Positions 41,063 to 50,779 of a stretch of 64,000 nucleotides of DNA are shown piece by piece (positions within the stretch are counted from its first letter, which is position 1; every line of letters starts with the position of its first letter). The stretch is taken from the NCBI GenBank assembly GCA_050480245.1, contig JBCNEQ010000019.1; one strand, given 5' to 3'. Source of the stretch: Anoxybacillus sp050480245 (GTDB taxonomy: Bacteria > Bacillota > Bacilli > Bacillales > Anoxybacillaceae). Both the position numbers and the translations under genes were made by a program. A model generated the notes under the pieces. That model made no database searches. It was given only the letters and a program-made list of their open reading frames with translations, and was not told the DNA's origin.

Positions 41063-42319
41063 TTGGAGACGGCTATTGCGTTTATTGTTATTTTTGGTAC
41101 GCTTGTGTTTTTTCATGAATTAGGTCATTTCATTTTCGCCAAGCGAGCGGGTATTTTATGCCGTGAGTTTGCGATTGGATTCGGTCCGAAAGTGTTCTCG
41201 ATGAAAAAGGGGGAAACGACGTATACGATTCGTTTGCTTCCGCTCGGCGGTTTCGTACGCATGGCGGGTGAAGACCCGGAGATGATTGATGTCAAGCGCG
41301 GTCAAGTTGTCGGCTTATTGTTTCATTCAGACGGCAAAGTGAAAAAAGTGATCGTCAGTCATAAAGACGAATATCCAGATGCGAAAATGATTGAAGTCGA
41401 ACGAGCTGATTTTGAACACGGGTTATATATTGAAGGTTATGAAGATGGCGATGATCGCTTACAACGTTTTGAGTTAAGTGACCCAGCTTACATCGTTATT
41501 GCTCGCGAAGAAGTGCAAATTGCACCGTACGATCGCCAATTCGGTTCAAAAACGCTCGGACAGCGTGCGATGGCCATTTTTGCCGGACCACTTATGAATT
41601 TCATCTTAGCGCTTGTCATCTTTATTCTTATCGGCTTATTGCAAGGGTATCCTGTTGACAAACCGATCATTGGTGAGCTGACAGAAGATGGAGCGGCACG
41701 CCAAGCGGGATTAAAACAAGGAGACGTCGTTGTTTCGATTGACGGGCAACCGATGTCTTCATGGACAGATGTCGTCGCAATCATTCGTAAAAGCCCTGAA
41801 AAACCGCTTCAATTCCAAGTGAATCGCAACGGTCAAATGCTCGATCTCACTGTCACACCAGAAAAGAGAACGATAGAAGGCGAGACAATCGGGTTGATCG
41901 GCGTGTACGGACCGATGGAAAAATCGGTTGTTGGGGCGATTAAACAAGGGGCGTTAGAAACGTATTATTGGACAAAAGAAATTATCGTTGGTTTAGGTCA
42001 TTTATTGACAGGGAAATTTTCGTTTGATATGTTATCTGGACCTGTTGGCATTGCGGTGTCGACTCATAAAGTCGCCCAATCTGGCGTGTATTACTTAATG
42101 AAATGGGGAGCTATTTTAAGCATTAACTTAGGGATTATTAACTTGCTCCCACTTCCTGCGCTCGATGGTGGACGCTTAATGTTTTTTGCGCTTGAAGCGT
42201 TGCGCGGAAAGCCGATTGATCGTCAAAAAGAAGGAATTGTGCATTTTATCGGCTTTGCCCTTTTAATGTTGCTTATGCTTGTTGTCACATGGAACGATAT
42301 TCAAAAATTTTTCCTATAG
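41063..42319 (+). CDS. rseP: site-2 intramembrane metalloprotease RseP/RasP
   Basis: Membrane zinc protease that completes regulated proteolysis, such as of the anti-sigma factor RsiW in B. subtilis. HELGH is at residues 18-22 in the first helix, a PDZ domain lies at about 190-275, and the NLLPLPALDGGRLMFF metal-binding helix is near the C-terminus. TTG 41063 is 8 nt from AAGGTGG and gives METAIAFIVIFG with 418 aa; GTG 41051 overlaps the ribosome binding site. Confidence 0.97.
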   Translation: METAIAFIVIFGTLVFFHELGHFIFAKRAGILCREFAIGFGPKVFSMKKGETTYTIRLLPLGGFVRMAGEDPEMIDVKRGQVVGLLFHSDGKVKKVIVSHKDEYPDAKMIEVERADFEHGLYIEGYEDGDDRLQRFELSDPAYIVIAREEVQIAPYDRQFGSKTLGQRAMAIFAGPLMNFILALVIFILIGLLQGYPVDKPIIGELTEDGAARQAGLKQGDVVVSIDGQPMSSWTDVVAIIRKSPEKPLQFQVNRNGQMLDLTVTPEKRTIEGETIGLIGVYGPMEKSVVGAIKQGALETYYWTKEIIVGLGHLLTGKFSFDMLSGPVGIAVSTHKVAQSGVYYLMKWGAILSINLGIINLLPLPALDGGRLMFFALEALRGKPIDRQKEGIVHFIGFALLMLLMLVVTWNDIQKFFL

Positions 42320-42344
42320 ATCAATGAAGTAAGAGGTGCAAGAG

Positions 42345-44039
42345 ATGAAACAAAGTATGTCGTTTATTCCTACATTACGTGAAGTGCCGGCAGATGCGGA
42401 AATTAAAAGCCATCAACTGCTGCTTCGCGCCGGCTTCATTCGCCAAAATGCAAGCGGAGTATATAGCTTTTTGCCACTTGGTAAACGTGTATTACAAAAA
42501 ATTGAAGCGATCATTCGTGAAGAAATGGAGCGCGCTGGCGCTGTTGAACTGTTGATGCCAGCGCTCCAACAAGCGGAATTATGGCAAGAATCGGGACGGT
42601 GGTATTCGTACGGACCGGAATTAATGCGGTTAAAAGATCGCCATGATCGCGACTTTGCGCTCGGTGCGACACATGAGGAAGTGATCACTGCGCTCGTTCG
42701 CGATGAAGTGAAGTCATATAAACGTTTGCCGCTTACGCTTTATCAAATTCAAACAAAGTTTCGTGACGAAAAACGTCCGCGTTTCGGTTTGCTTCGTGGC
42801 CGTGAGTTTATTATGAAGGACGCGTATTCGTTTCATGCTTCACAAGAAAGTTTAGATGAAGTGTACAATAAAATGTACGAAGCATATGCAAACGTGTTCC
42901 GTCGTTGCGGATTAAATTTCCGTGCCGTGATTGCCGATTCTGGCGCCATGGGTGGAAAAGATACACACGAATTTATGGTTTTATCCGATGTCGGAGAAGA
43001 TACAATTGCATACTCAGATTCGTCTGATTATGCGGCGAACATTGAAATGGCGCCAGTCATTACGACATATGAGCGAAGCGATGAACCGCATGCACCGCTT
43101 GAGAAAGTGCATACGCCAGAACAACGTTCGATTGAAGAAGTGAGCCAATTCCTTCAAGTGCCAAAAGAAAAATGTATCAAGTCGTTACTGTTTAAAGTGG
43201 ACGATCGTTACGTGCTCGTTCTCGTTCGCGGCGATCATGAGGTTAACGATGTGAAAGTGAAAAATATATTAGAAGCAACTGTTGTGGAATTAGCAACACC
43301 AGATGAAACGAAACAAGTAATGAACTGTGAAGTTGGTTCGCTCGGTCCAATCGGCGTGAGCGATGATGTACTCGTTTTAGCTGACCATGCGGTAAAAGCG
43401 ATTGTCAACGGCGTATGTGGAGCAAATGAAGCACACTATCATTATAAAGGGGTCAACCCAGACCGTGACTTTGTTGCGCAATATGCGGATGTTCGTTTCA
43501 TTCAAGAAGGGGATCCGTCGCCAGATGGAAAAGGAACGATTCGTTTTGCGCGCGGCATTGAAGTTGGCCACGTATTTAAACTTGGAACACGTTATAGCGA
43601 AGCGATGAATGCCACGTATTTAGATGAAAATGGACGCACGCAGCCGATGATTATGGGATGCTACGGCATCGGTGTGTCTCGTACGCTTGCCGCCATTGCT
43701 GAACAGCATAATGATGAGCATGGGCTCGTTTGGCCGACAGCCGTGGCACCGTTCCATGTTCATTTAATTTCTGTCAATCCGAAAGTGGACGAGCAGCGAG
43801 AACTTGCAGACGAATGGTACATCCGTTTGCAACAAGAAGGATTTGAAGTGTTGTATGACGATCGGGCAGAGCGTCCAGGGGTGAAATTTGCTGACAGCGA
43901 TTTAATTGGTTTACCTGTGCGTGTAACGGTTGGAAAACGCGCAGGCGAAGGAATAGTTGAAGTAAAAGTACGACAAACAGGTGAAACAGAAGAAGTACAC
44001 GTGTCGCAATTAGTTGAAACGTTGCGCCGTTACTTATAA
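42345..44039 (+). CDS. proS: prolyl-tRNA synthetase, bacterial type
   Basis: Class II aminoacyl-tRNA synthetase with the editing insertion of the bacterial form. Motif 2 FRDEKRPRFGLLRGREF, the INS editing domain (about 225-390) and motif 3 MGCYGIGVSRTLAAIAEQ are present. ATG 42345 (MKQSMSFIPTLREVP) follows AGAGGTG and gives 564 aa, the B. subtilis length. No T-box leader is visible in the 25-nt gap before it. Confidence 0.98.
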   Translation: MKQSMSFIPTLREVPADAEIKSHQLLLRAGFIRQNASGVYSFLPLGKRVLQKIEAIIREEMERAGAVELLMPALQQAELWQESGRWYSYGPELMRLKDRHDRDFALGATHEEVITALVRDEVKSYKRLPLTLYQIQTKFRDEKRPRFGLLRGREFIMKDAYSFHASQESLDEVYNKMYEAYANVFRRCGLNFRAVIADSGAMGGKDTHEFMVLSDVGEDTIAYSDSSDYAANIEMAPVITTYERSDEPHAPLEKVHTPEQRSIEEVSQFLQVPKEKCIKSLLFKVDDRYVLVLVRGDHEVNDVKVKNILEATVVELATPDETKQVMNCEVGSLGPIGVSDDVLVLADHAVKAIVNGVCGANEAHYHYKGVNPDRDFVAQYADVRFIQEGDPSPDGKGTIRFARGIEVGHVFKLGTRYSEAMNATYLDENGRTQPMIMGCYGIGVSRTLAAIAEQHNDEHGLVWPTAVAPFHVHLISVNPKVDEQRELADEWYIRLQQEGFEVLYDDRAERPGVKFADSDLIGLPVRVTVGKRAGEGIVEVKVRQTGETEEVHVSQLVETLRRYL

Positions 44040-44046
44040 GCGATAG

Positions 44047-44070
44047 AGAGGGGGCTCCCCCTCTTTCTGT
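44047..44070 (+). terminator. terminator after proS
   Basis: AGAGGGGG (44047-44054) faces CCCCCTCT (44057-44064), followed by TTCTGT. The stem is strong but the T tract is poor. Confidence 0.6.
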
Positions 44071-44104
44071 CGTCTATCACTCCCAAACGATGTATAAAAA
44101 AGAC

Positions 44105-44146
44105 GGGGAGGTGTACCGTTACATTATTTTGTAACGAACAACGATG
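44105..44146 (+). promoter_or_regulatory. Shine-Dalgarno and hairpin ahead of polC
   Basis: GGGGAGGTG (44105-44113) is the only good ribosome binding site, 32 nt before ATG 44144 when measured from GGAGG. CGTTACA (44117-44123) and TGTAACG (44130-44136) between them form a 7-bp stem with a 6-nt loop. Folding would leave about 12 nt of linear spacer. An in-frame TAA at 44132 rules out earlier starts. Confidence 0.6.
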
Positions 44147-47100
44147 AGAGAAGAACAAAAGGAACGGTTTTCCATTTTACTGCAGCAGCTGCAACTTTCT
44201 TCTTCTAACATGGCAAATGACTTAGCGCATGGACGAATTGAAAAAGTTGTTGTCGACAAACGAACGAAATGTTGGCATTTTTATTTTCAATTTCCTGCGA
44301 TTTTACGAGCACACGTATATGCACAATTTCGCAAACGATTAATCGAGCAATTTCGTCATATCGCCCATGTGCAATGTACGATTGAAGCGGAAGATCAAAC
44401 GTTTACCGCTGAAGACGTCATATCGTATTGGCCGATGTTTGTGGAGACGATTCAACAAAGCTCGCCTCTTCTTTCACTACTGATAGAGCAGCAACCGCAC
44501 GTCAAAGGAACGAAAGTAATTGTCCAAGCACGCAATGAAGCAGAAGCGATTGCTTTAAAAAAACGATTTGCGGAAATATTTGCCGAGACGTATGCTTCAT
44601 TCGGCTTTCCGCATTTACAATTAGAAGCTGATGTGAAGCATGATGAACAACAATTTGAAAAATTTTTAGCTCAAAAGCAAAAAGAAGATGAAGAGCGAGC
44701 ATTAGCTGCGTTTATGGAAGCAATGCCGAAACAAGAGCAGTCTAACGTAAGCGAAGAAAGCGGTCCGCTTGTCATCGGCTATCAAATTAAAGAGGAAGAA
44801 CATATTCGTCCACTTGATCAAATTGTGGAAGAAGAACGGCGTGTCGTTGTGCAAGGATACGTCTTTGATGCTGAAGCAAAAGAACTAAAAAGCGGACGAA
44901 CGTTATTGACGTTAAAAATGACAGACTATACAAACTCTATTCTTGTGAAAATGTTTTCACGCGATAAAGAAGATGCGGAATTGATGCAACGCGTGAAAAA
45001 AGGAATGTGGGTTAAAGTGCGCGGGAGCGTGCAAAACGACACGTTTGTACGCGACCTTGTACTTATTGCGAACGATTTAAATGAAGTGAAACCAAATGAA
45101 CGTCAAGATACAGCGGAAGAAAAGCGCGTGGAATTGCATGTTCATACCCAAATGAGCCAAATGGATGCTGTCGCTTCCGTTACAAAGCTTGTTGAACAAG
45201 CGAAAAAATGGGGACATGAGGCGATCGCCGTAACGGATCATGCCGTCGTTCAATCGTTTCCTGAAGCGTATAGTGCAGGAAAAAAATACGGTGTAAAAAT
45301 TTTATATGGACTAGAGGCAAATATTGTCGACGATGGCGTACCGATCGCTTATAATGAAGCGCATCGACGGCTCATGGACGATACGTTTGTCGTATTTGAC
45401 GTGGAAACGACGGGGCTTTCTGCTGTATATGACACCATCATTGAGTTAGCGGCAGTAAAAGTGAAAAACGGGGAAATTATCGACCGTTTTGAATCGTTTG
45501 CTAACCCGCATCATCCGCTTTCTGCGACAACTATTGAATTAACAAAAATTACAGATGACATGTTAAAAGACGCACCAGACGTCGAAGAAGTATTGGAAAA
45601 GTTTTACCATTGGATTGACGATTGCGTGCTCGTTGCCCATAATGCAACGTTTGATATTGGCTTTTTAAATGCAGGATTTAAAAAAATCAATCGCGGCAAA
45701 GTGAAAAACCCCGTCATTGATACGTTGGAGCTTGCTCGCTACTTATACCCAGAGCTAAAAAACCATCGCTTAAATACGCTTTGTAAAAAGTTTAATATTG
45801 AATTAACTCAACACCATCGTGCCATTTATGATGCGGAAGCGACAGGGTATTTGCTCATTCATTTGTTGAAAGAGCTTGATGAAAAAGGAATCCAATATCT
45901 TGATCAGCTAAACGAAGCATCAAAAGAGCAAGGAGCGTTTCAACGATCTCGCCCGTTTCATGCAACGTTGCTTGTACAAAATGAAGTTGGGTTAAAAAAT
46001 TTATTTAAACTCGTATCATTTTCACATGTGCATTATTTTTATCGCGTTCCACGCATTCCGCGTTCGGTATTGCAACAACATCGCGAAGGTATTTTAGTCG
46101 GATCAGGCTGTGATAAAGGCGAGCTATTTGAAGCGATGATGCAAAAAGGAATCGAAGAAGCAGAGGCGATTGCCCCGTTTTATGATTTCCTTGAAGTGCA
46201 TCCGCCAGAAGTGTACGCACCGCTTATTGCGATGGAATATGTGCGCGATGAGGACGCGCTAAAAGAAATTATTACAAATATTGTGCAACTTGGCGAACGG
46301 CTCGGCATTCCGGTTGTCGCTACAGGAAACGTACATTATATCAATAAAGAAGACAAAATTTATCGCAAAATTTTAATTCATTCACAGTCTGGTAGTAATC
46401 CGTTAAATCGTCACGAATTGCCGGATGTTCATTTTCGTACAACGAACGAAATGTTAGAGGCGTTTTCGTTTCTCGGTGAACAAAAAGCAAAAGAAATTGT
46501 TGTAACAAATACGAAAAAAATTGCCGATTTAATTGGAGAAGTCAAACCGATTAAAGATGAATTGTATACGCCAAAAATTGAAGGAGCGGACGAAGAAATT
46601 CGCCGAATGAGCTATGAGCGCGCAAAAAGCATTTATGGTGATCCGCTCCCGGACATCGTTGAAAAACGATTGGAAAAAGAGTTGAAAAGCATTATTGGCC
46701 ACGGATTTGCGGTCATTTATTTAATTTCTCATAAACTCGTAAAAAAATCGCTTGATGACGGTTACCTTGTTGGATCGCGTGGCTCGGTTGGTTCGTCGTT
46801 TGTCGCAACGATGACCGAAATCACAGAGGTGAACCCGCTCCCACCGCATTACGTTTGCCCGAACTGCAAACATTCCGAGTTTTTCGATGACGGTTCGGTC
46901 GGCTCGGGATTTGACTTGCCAGATAAAGACTGTCCAAAATGTGGCACGCGGTACAATAAAGATGGTCACGATATTCCGTTCGAGACGTTTTTAGGGTTTA
47001 AAGGCGATAAAGTTCCAGATATTGATTTAAACTTTTCAGGCGAGTATCAACCGCGAGCGCATAACTATACGAAAGTGCTATTCGGTGAAGATAACGTATA

Positions 47101-48436
47101 TCGTGCTGGAACGATTGGTACCGTTGCCGACAAAACGGCGTATGGATTTGTCAAAGGGTATATAAGCGATAAAAACCTTCATGTACGCGCGGCAGAAATT
47201 GATCGTTTAGCAGCAGGATGCACGGGAGTCAAACGGACGACAGGTCAACACCCAGGGGGCATTATCGTTGTTCCAGATTACATGGACATTTATGACTTTA
47301 CGCCAATTCAATACCCAGCTGACGATATAGAAGCGGAATGGCGGACGACGCATTTTGACTTCCATTCCATTCACGATAATTTATTGAAGTTAGACATTCT
47401 CGGACACGATGATCCGACGGTCATTCGGATGTTGCAAGATTTAAGCGGTATTGATCCGAAGACCATTCCGACCGACGATCCAGAAGTGATGAAAATTTTC
47501 AGCAGTACGGAGTCGCTCGGTGTGACACCTGAACAAATTATGTGCAATACCGGTACGCTTGGCATTCCAGAGTTCGGTACGCGCTTTGTTCGTCAAATGT
47601 TAGAAGAAACGAAACCGAAGACGTTTTCGGAGCTTGTGCAAATTTCAGGATTATCACATGGGACGGACGTTTGGCTTGGTAACGCTCAAGAGCTTATTCA
47701 AAGCGGAACGTGTACGTTATCAGAAGTGATCGGATGTCGCGACGACATTATGGTGTATTTAATTTATCGCGGTTTAGAGCCATCGTTAGCATTTAAAATT
47801 ATGGAGTCCGTTCGTAAAGGAAAAGGATTAACGCCGGAATTTGAAGAAGAAATGCGCAAACATCATGTGCCAGAATGGTACATTGAATCATGTAAAAAAA
47901 TTAAATACATGTTCCCGAAAGCGCATGCCGCTGCTTACGTGTTAATGGCGGTGCGCATCGCATACTTTAAAGTGCATCATCCACTTCTTTACTACGCATC
48001 GTACTTTACAGTGCGTGCAGAAGATTTTGATTTGGACGTCATGATTCAAGGGTCTGCTGCCATTCGCAAACGCATTGAGGAAATTCAAGCAAAAGGGCTT
48101 GATGCGTCTGCGAAAGAAAAAAACTTGTTAACTGTGCTTGAAATTGCTCTTGAAATGTGTGAACGAGGTTTTTCGTTTAAAAATATTGATTTGTATCGTT
48201 CACAAGCAAAAGAGTTTATCATTGACGGAAATTCGCTTATTCCACCGTTTAATGCCATTCCTGGACTAGGGACAAACGTTGCCCACAGCATTGTGCGAGC
48301 ACGTGAAGAAGGGGAGTTTTTATCGAAAGAAGATTTGCAACAACGAGGCAAAGTTTCAAAAACGATTTTAGAATATCTCGAAAGCCGTGGATGCTTGCAG
48401 TCGCTACCAGATCACAATCAATTGTCGCTCTTTTGA
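44144..48436 (+). CDS. polC: DNA polymerase III alpha subunit, PolC type
   Basis: Replicative polymerase of low-GC Gram-positives with built-in proofreading. N-terminal domain and OB fold come first (to about 320). The PHP domain starts at VELHVHTQMSQMDAV (about 329) and is interrupted by the DEDDh exonuclease (FDVETTGLSA, about 417). A four-cysteine zinc site lies near 905-945 (CPNCKH, CPKCGT). The palm with PDIDLNFSG is at about 958, and a helix-hairpin-helix NAIPGLGTNVAHSI near the end. Length 1430 aa. Confidence 0.99.
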   Translation: MREEQKERFSILLQQLQLSSSNMANDLAHGRIEKVVVDKRTKCWHFYFQFPAILRAHVYAQFRKRLIEQFRHIAHVQCTIEAEDQTFTAEDVISYWPMFVETIQQSSPLLSLLIEQQPHVKGTKVIVQARNEAEAIALKKRFAEIFAETYASFGFPHLQLEADVKHDEQQFEKFLAQKQKEDEERALAAFMEAMPKQEQSNVSEESGPLVIGYQIKEEEHIRPLDQIVEEERRVVVQGYVFDAEAKELKSGRTLLTLKMTDYTNSILVKMFSRDKEDAELMQRVKKGMWVKVRGSVQNDTFVRDLVLIANDLNEVKPNERQDTAEEKRVELHVHTQMSQMDAVASVTKLVEQAKKWGHEAIAVTDHAVVQSFPEAYSAGKKYGVKILYGLEANIVDDGVPIAYNEAHRRLMDDTFVVFDVETTGLSAVYDTIIELAAVKVKNGEIIDRFESFANPHHPLSATTIELTKITDDMLKDAPDVEEVLEKFYHWIDDCVLVAHNATFDIGFLNAGFKKINRGKVKNPVIDTLELARYLYPELKNHRLNTLCKKFNIELTQHHRAIYDAEATGYLLIHLLKELDEKGIQYLDQLNEASKEQGAFQRSRPFHATLLVQNEVGLKNLFKLVSFSHVHYFYRVPRIPRSVLQQHREGILVGSGCDKGELFEAMMQKGIEEAEAIAPFYDFLEVHPPEVYAPLIAMEYVRDEDALKEIITNIVQLGERLGIPVVATGNVHYINKEDKIYRKILIHSQSGSNPLNRHELPDVHFRTTNEMLEAFSFLGEQKAKEIVVTNTKKIADLIGEVKPIKDELYTPKIEGADEEIRRMSYERAKSIYGDPLPDIVEKRLEKELKSIIGHGFAVIYLISHKLVKKSLDDGYLVGSRGSVGSSFVATMTEITEVNPLPPHYVCPNCKHSEFFDDGSVGSGFDLPDKDCPKCGTRYNKDGHDIPFETFLGFKGDKVPDIDLNFSGEYQPRAHNYTKVLFGEDNVYRAGTIGTVADKTAYGFVKGYISDKNLHVRAAEIDRLAAGCTGVKRTTGQHPGGIIVVPDYMDIYDFTPIQYPADDIEAEWRTTHFDFHSIHDNLLKLDILGHDDPTVIRMLQDLSGIDPKTIPTDDPEVMKIFSSTESLGVTPEQIMCNTGTLGIPEFGTRFVRQMLEETKPKTFSELVQISGLSHGTDVWLGNAQELIQSGTCTLSEVIGCRDDIMVYLIYRGLEPSLAFKIMESVRKGKGLTPEFEEEMRKHHVPEWYIESCKKIKYMFPKAHAAAYVLMAVRIAYFKVHHPLLYYASYFTVRAEDFDLDVMIQGSAAIRKRIEEIQAKGLDASAKEKNLLTVLEIALEMCERGFSFKNIDLYRSQAKEFIIDGNSLIPPFNAIPGLGTNVAHSIVRAREEGEFLSKEDLQQRGKVSKTILEYLESRGCLQSLPDHNQLSLF

Positions 48437-48441
48437 ATGAG

Positions 48442-48470
48442 TTGCAATTTTTTTGCCAATATGTTATAGT
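48442..48470 (+). promoter_or_regulatory. strong promoter of the rimP-nusA-infB operon
   Basis: TTGCAA (48442-48447), a 17-nt spacer and TATAGT (48465-48470) with an extended TG at 48462-48463. It lies directly after polC. Confidence 0.75.
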
Positions 48471-48500
48471 TCTAGAGGAAATGGTAAAGATAATGGACAA

Positions 48501-48569
48501 AAAGAGTGGGGAAACCCACTCTTTCGTATTGATTCGAGATTCCTTGCCGTTGCAAGGGATTTTCTTGCA
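48501..48569 (+). promoter_or_regulatory. structured leader of rimP with competing hairpins
   Basis: Hairpin 1: AAAGAGTGGG (48501-48510), GAAA tetraloop, CCCACTCTTT (48515-48524). Hairpin 2: CCTTGC (48542-48547) with GCAAGG (48552-48557), followed by ATTTTCTT, terminator-like. Hairpin 3: TGCAAG (48551-48556) with CTTGCA (48564-48569), excluding hairpin 2. The rimP ribosome binding site follows within a few bases. Confidence 0.55.
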
Positions 48570-48584
48570 GTTAGGAGGACCGAC

Positions 48585-49055
48585 ATGAAGAAAGTCACGC
48601 ACATCGTTGAGGAGCTCGTTACCCCGATTGTGACAGAGATGGGGTTAGAACTTGTCGACATTGAATATGTGAAAGAAGGAAAAAGTTGGTTTTTACGTGT
48701 CTTTATTGATTCACCAACGGGAATTGATATCGATCAATGCGGTGTCGTTAGTGAGCGGCTAAGTGAAAAGCTTGATGAAGTTGATCCAATTCCACACAAT
48801 TACTTTTTAGAAGTATCATCACCGGGAGCAGAGCGTCCGCTCAAAAAAACGAAAGATTTCGAGCGCGCTGTCGGGAAAAACGTTTATGTCAAAACGTATG
48901 AACCAATTGATGGCCAAAAAGAATTTGAAGGATCGTTAACAGCGTTTGACGGGCAAACGGTGACGTTAGAAGTGAAAGTGAAAACAAAGAAAAAAACGGT
49001 AACGATTCCGTACGAAAAAGTAGCTAGTGCACGGCTAGCTGTCATTTTCTCTTAA
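48585..49055 (+). CDS. rimP: ribosome maturation factor RimP
   Basis: Needed for maturation of the 30S subunit. The N-terminal alpha/beta domain (ELVDIEYVKEGKSWFLRVFI, YFLEVSSPGAERPL) and C-terminal Sm-like barrel fill 156 aa. ATG 48585 follows TTAGGAGGACC; longer in-frame starts to 48453 lie in the structured leader. It is first in the operon with nusA and infB. Confidence 0.97.
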   Translation: MKKVTHIVEELVTPIVTEMGLELVDIEYVKEGKSWFLRVFIDSPTGIDIDQCGVVSERLSEKLDEVDPIPHNYFLEVSSPGAERPLKKTKDFERAVGKNVYVKTYEPIDGQKEFEGSLTAFDGQTVTLEVKVKTKKKTVTIPYEKVASARLAVIFS

Positions 49056-49082
49056 TTCACATTAAAGGGGGACGACCGGTTC

Positions 49083-50186
49083 ATGAATACAGAATTGTTA
49101 GATGCCTTAACAGCGCTCGAGCGCGATAAAGGCATTAGTAAAGAAGTGTTAATTGAAGCGATTGAGGCGGCGATCGTGTCCGCTTATAAACGTAATTTTA
49201 ATCAAGCGCAAAACGTTCGCGTTGATTTTAATCAAGAAACGGGAACGATTCGCGTATTTGCGCGCAAAGAAGTAGTAGATGAAGTGTATGATTCACGCTT
49301 AGAAATTTCTCTCGACGAAGCAAAGCGAATTAATCCGAACTATCAAGTAGGCGACATCGTTGAAATTGAAGTGACGCCGAAAAACTTTGGGCGCATCGCT
49401 GCCCAAACAGCGAAGCAAGTCGTAACGCAGCGCGTTCGTGAAGCGGAACGTGGCGTCATTTACGCCGAATTTGTTGATCGTGAAGAAGATATTATGACCG
49501 GCATTGTACAGCGGACGGACTCGAAATTTATTTACGTCAGCCTCGGTAAAATTGAGGCGTTGCTTCCGGTGAGCGAACAAATGCCGAATGAAACATATAA
49601 GCCGCACGACCGCATTAAAGTGTACATTACAAAAGTGGAAAAAACGACAAAAGGTCCACAAATTTACGTATCACGCACGCATCCAGGGCTACTAAAACGG
49701 TTGTTTGAATTAGAAGTACCAGAAATTTATGACGGAACGGTAGAAATTAAATCTGTCGCGCGTGAAGCAGGGGATCGCTCAAAAATTTCTGTTCATTCCG
49801 ATAATCCAGAAGTCGATCCGGTTGGTGCATGTGTCGGACCAAAAGGACAACGGGTACAAGCAATTGTGAACGAGTTAAAAGGCGAAAAAATCGATATTGT
49901 GCGTTGGTCCGCGGATCCTGTCGAATTTGTAGCTAATGCGTTAAGCCCATCAAAAGTGCTTGACGTCATCGTTAACGAAGAAGAAAAAGCAACGACGGTT
50001 ATTGTGCCGGATTATCAACTATCGCTTGCGATCGGAAAGCGTGGACAAAATGCTCGCTTAGCAGCGAAATTAACAAATTGGAAAATTGATATTAAAAGTC
50101 AGTCTGAAGCAGAGCAACTAGGTATTTACCCTCGTTCTTCATCATCGCTCCAAGTAGACGAAGAGGAGATTAGTGAGGTGGAATAA
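49083..50186 (+). CDS. nusA: transcription termination/antitermination factor NusA
   Basis: Binds RNA polymerase and nascent RNA, affecting pausing and termination. The N-terminal domain (about 1-125), S1 domain (about 135-200) and two KH domains (DPVGACVGPKGQRVQAIVNE and LAIGKRGQNARLAAKLTN) are present. At 367 aa it lacks the C-terminal acidic repeats of E. coli NusA, as usual in Firmicutes. Confidence 0.98.
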   Translation: MNTELLDALTALERDKGISKEVLIEAIEAAIVSAYKRNFNQAQNVRVDFNQETGTIRVFARKEVVDEVYDSRLEISLDEAKRINPNYQVGDIVEIEVTPKNFGRIAAQTAKQVVTQRVREAERGVIYAEFVDREEDIMTGIVQRTDSKFIYVSLGKIEALLPVSEQMPNETYKPHDRIKVYITKVEKTTKGPQIYVSRTHPGLLKRLFELEVPEIYDGTVEIKSVAREAGDRSKISVHSDNPEVDPVGACVGPKGQRVQAIVNELKGEKIDIVRWSADPVEFVANALSPSKVLDVIVNEEEKATTVIVPDYQLSLAIGKRGQNARLAAKLTNWKIDIKSQSEAEQLGIYPRSSSSLQVDEEEISEVE

Positions 50187-50187
50187 C

Positions 50188-50472
50188 ATGCCGAAAAAAG
50201 TTCCGATGCGCAAATGCGTAGTCACAGGGGAAATGAAGCCAAAAAAAGAGCTCATTCGCATTGTTCGTTCGAAAGAAGGCGACGTGTCGATTGACCCAAC
50301 AGGAAAAAAAGCTGGACGCGGTGCGTACATTACGTTAAGCAAAGAATGCATTTTGCTTGCGAAAAAGAAAAATACTTTAGCGCATCATTTGAAAGCGACA
50401 ATTGACGATTCCATTTATGAACAGCTATTACAGCTCGCTGAAAAGGAGAACGGAGAAACAAATGAATCATAA
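50188..50472 (+). CDS. ylxR: YlxR family RNA-binding protein (RnpM)
   Basis: Small basic protein of the DUF448 fold; in B. subtilis it was reported to bind RNase P RNA. The signature MRKCVVTGEMKPKKELIRIV and GKKAGRGAYIT spans about residues 7-49. Start ATG 50188 follows GAGGTGG, one base after nusA. Length 94 aa; it overlaps ylxQ by 11 nt. Confidence 0.95.
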   Translation: MPKKVPMRKCVVTGEMKPKKELIRIVRSKEGDVSIDPTGKKAGRGAYITLSKECILLAKKKNTLAHHLKATIDDSIYEQLLQLAEKENGETNES

Positions 50473-50761
50473 ACCGTGGGCTTCTTTTCTCGGATTAGCG
50501 AATCGGGCGCGCAAAGTCATTTCGGGAGAAGAGCTTGTTGTGAAAGAGATTCAGCGTAAGCGCGCGAAGCTTGTCATTTTATCGGAAGATGCGTCAGAAA
50601 ATACAAGAAAAAAAATTTCCGATAAATGTGCGTTTTATCGCGTTCCGCTTTGTTACGTGGACAATCGTCACGAATTAGGTTGGGCGATTGGAAAAGGAGC
50701 ACGAGTTGTTGTAGCGATTACGGATGAAGGATTCGCACAAAAGCTGAAAACGATGCTCTAA
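50462..50761 (+). CDS. ylxQ: YlxQ, L7Ae-family putative RNA-binding protein
   Basis: 99-aa protein of the L7Ae/L30e/S12e fold, which binds kink-turn RNA. WASFLGLANRARKVISGEEL, KLVILSEDASENTRKK and VPLCYVDNRHELGWAIGK are typical. The start ATG 50462 lies within the end of ylxR, with GGAGAACGGAG upstream. The exact cellular role is not settled to my knowledge. Confidence 0.94.
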   Translation: MNHKPWASFLGLANRARKVISGEELVVKEIQRKRAKLVILSEDASENTRKKISDKCAFYRVPLCYVDNRHELGWAIGKGARVVVAITDEGFAQKLKTML

Positions 50762-50779
50762 CATTTTGGGGGTGAATGT

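Noticed and set aside
42320..42344. Possible T-box leader for proS
   Set aside because: Only 25 nt separate rseP and proS; there is no room for a T-box.
44091..44098. TATAAA as a promoter for polC
   Set aside because: No -35 at suitable spacing and no extended -10 in register; not supportable.
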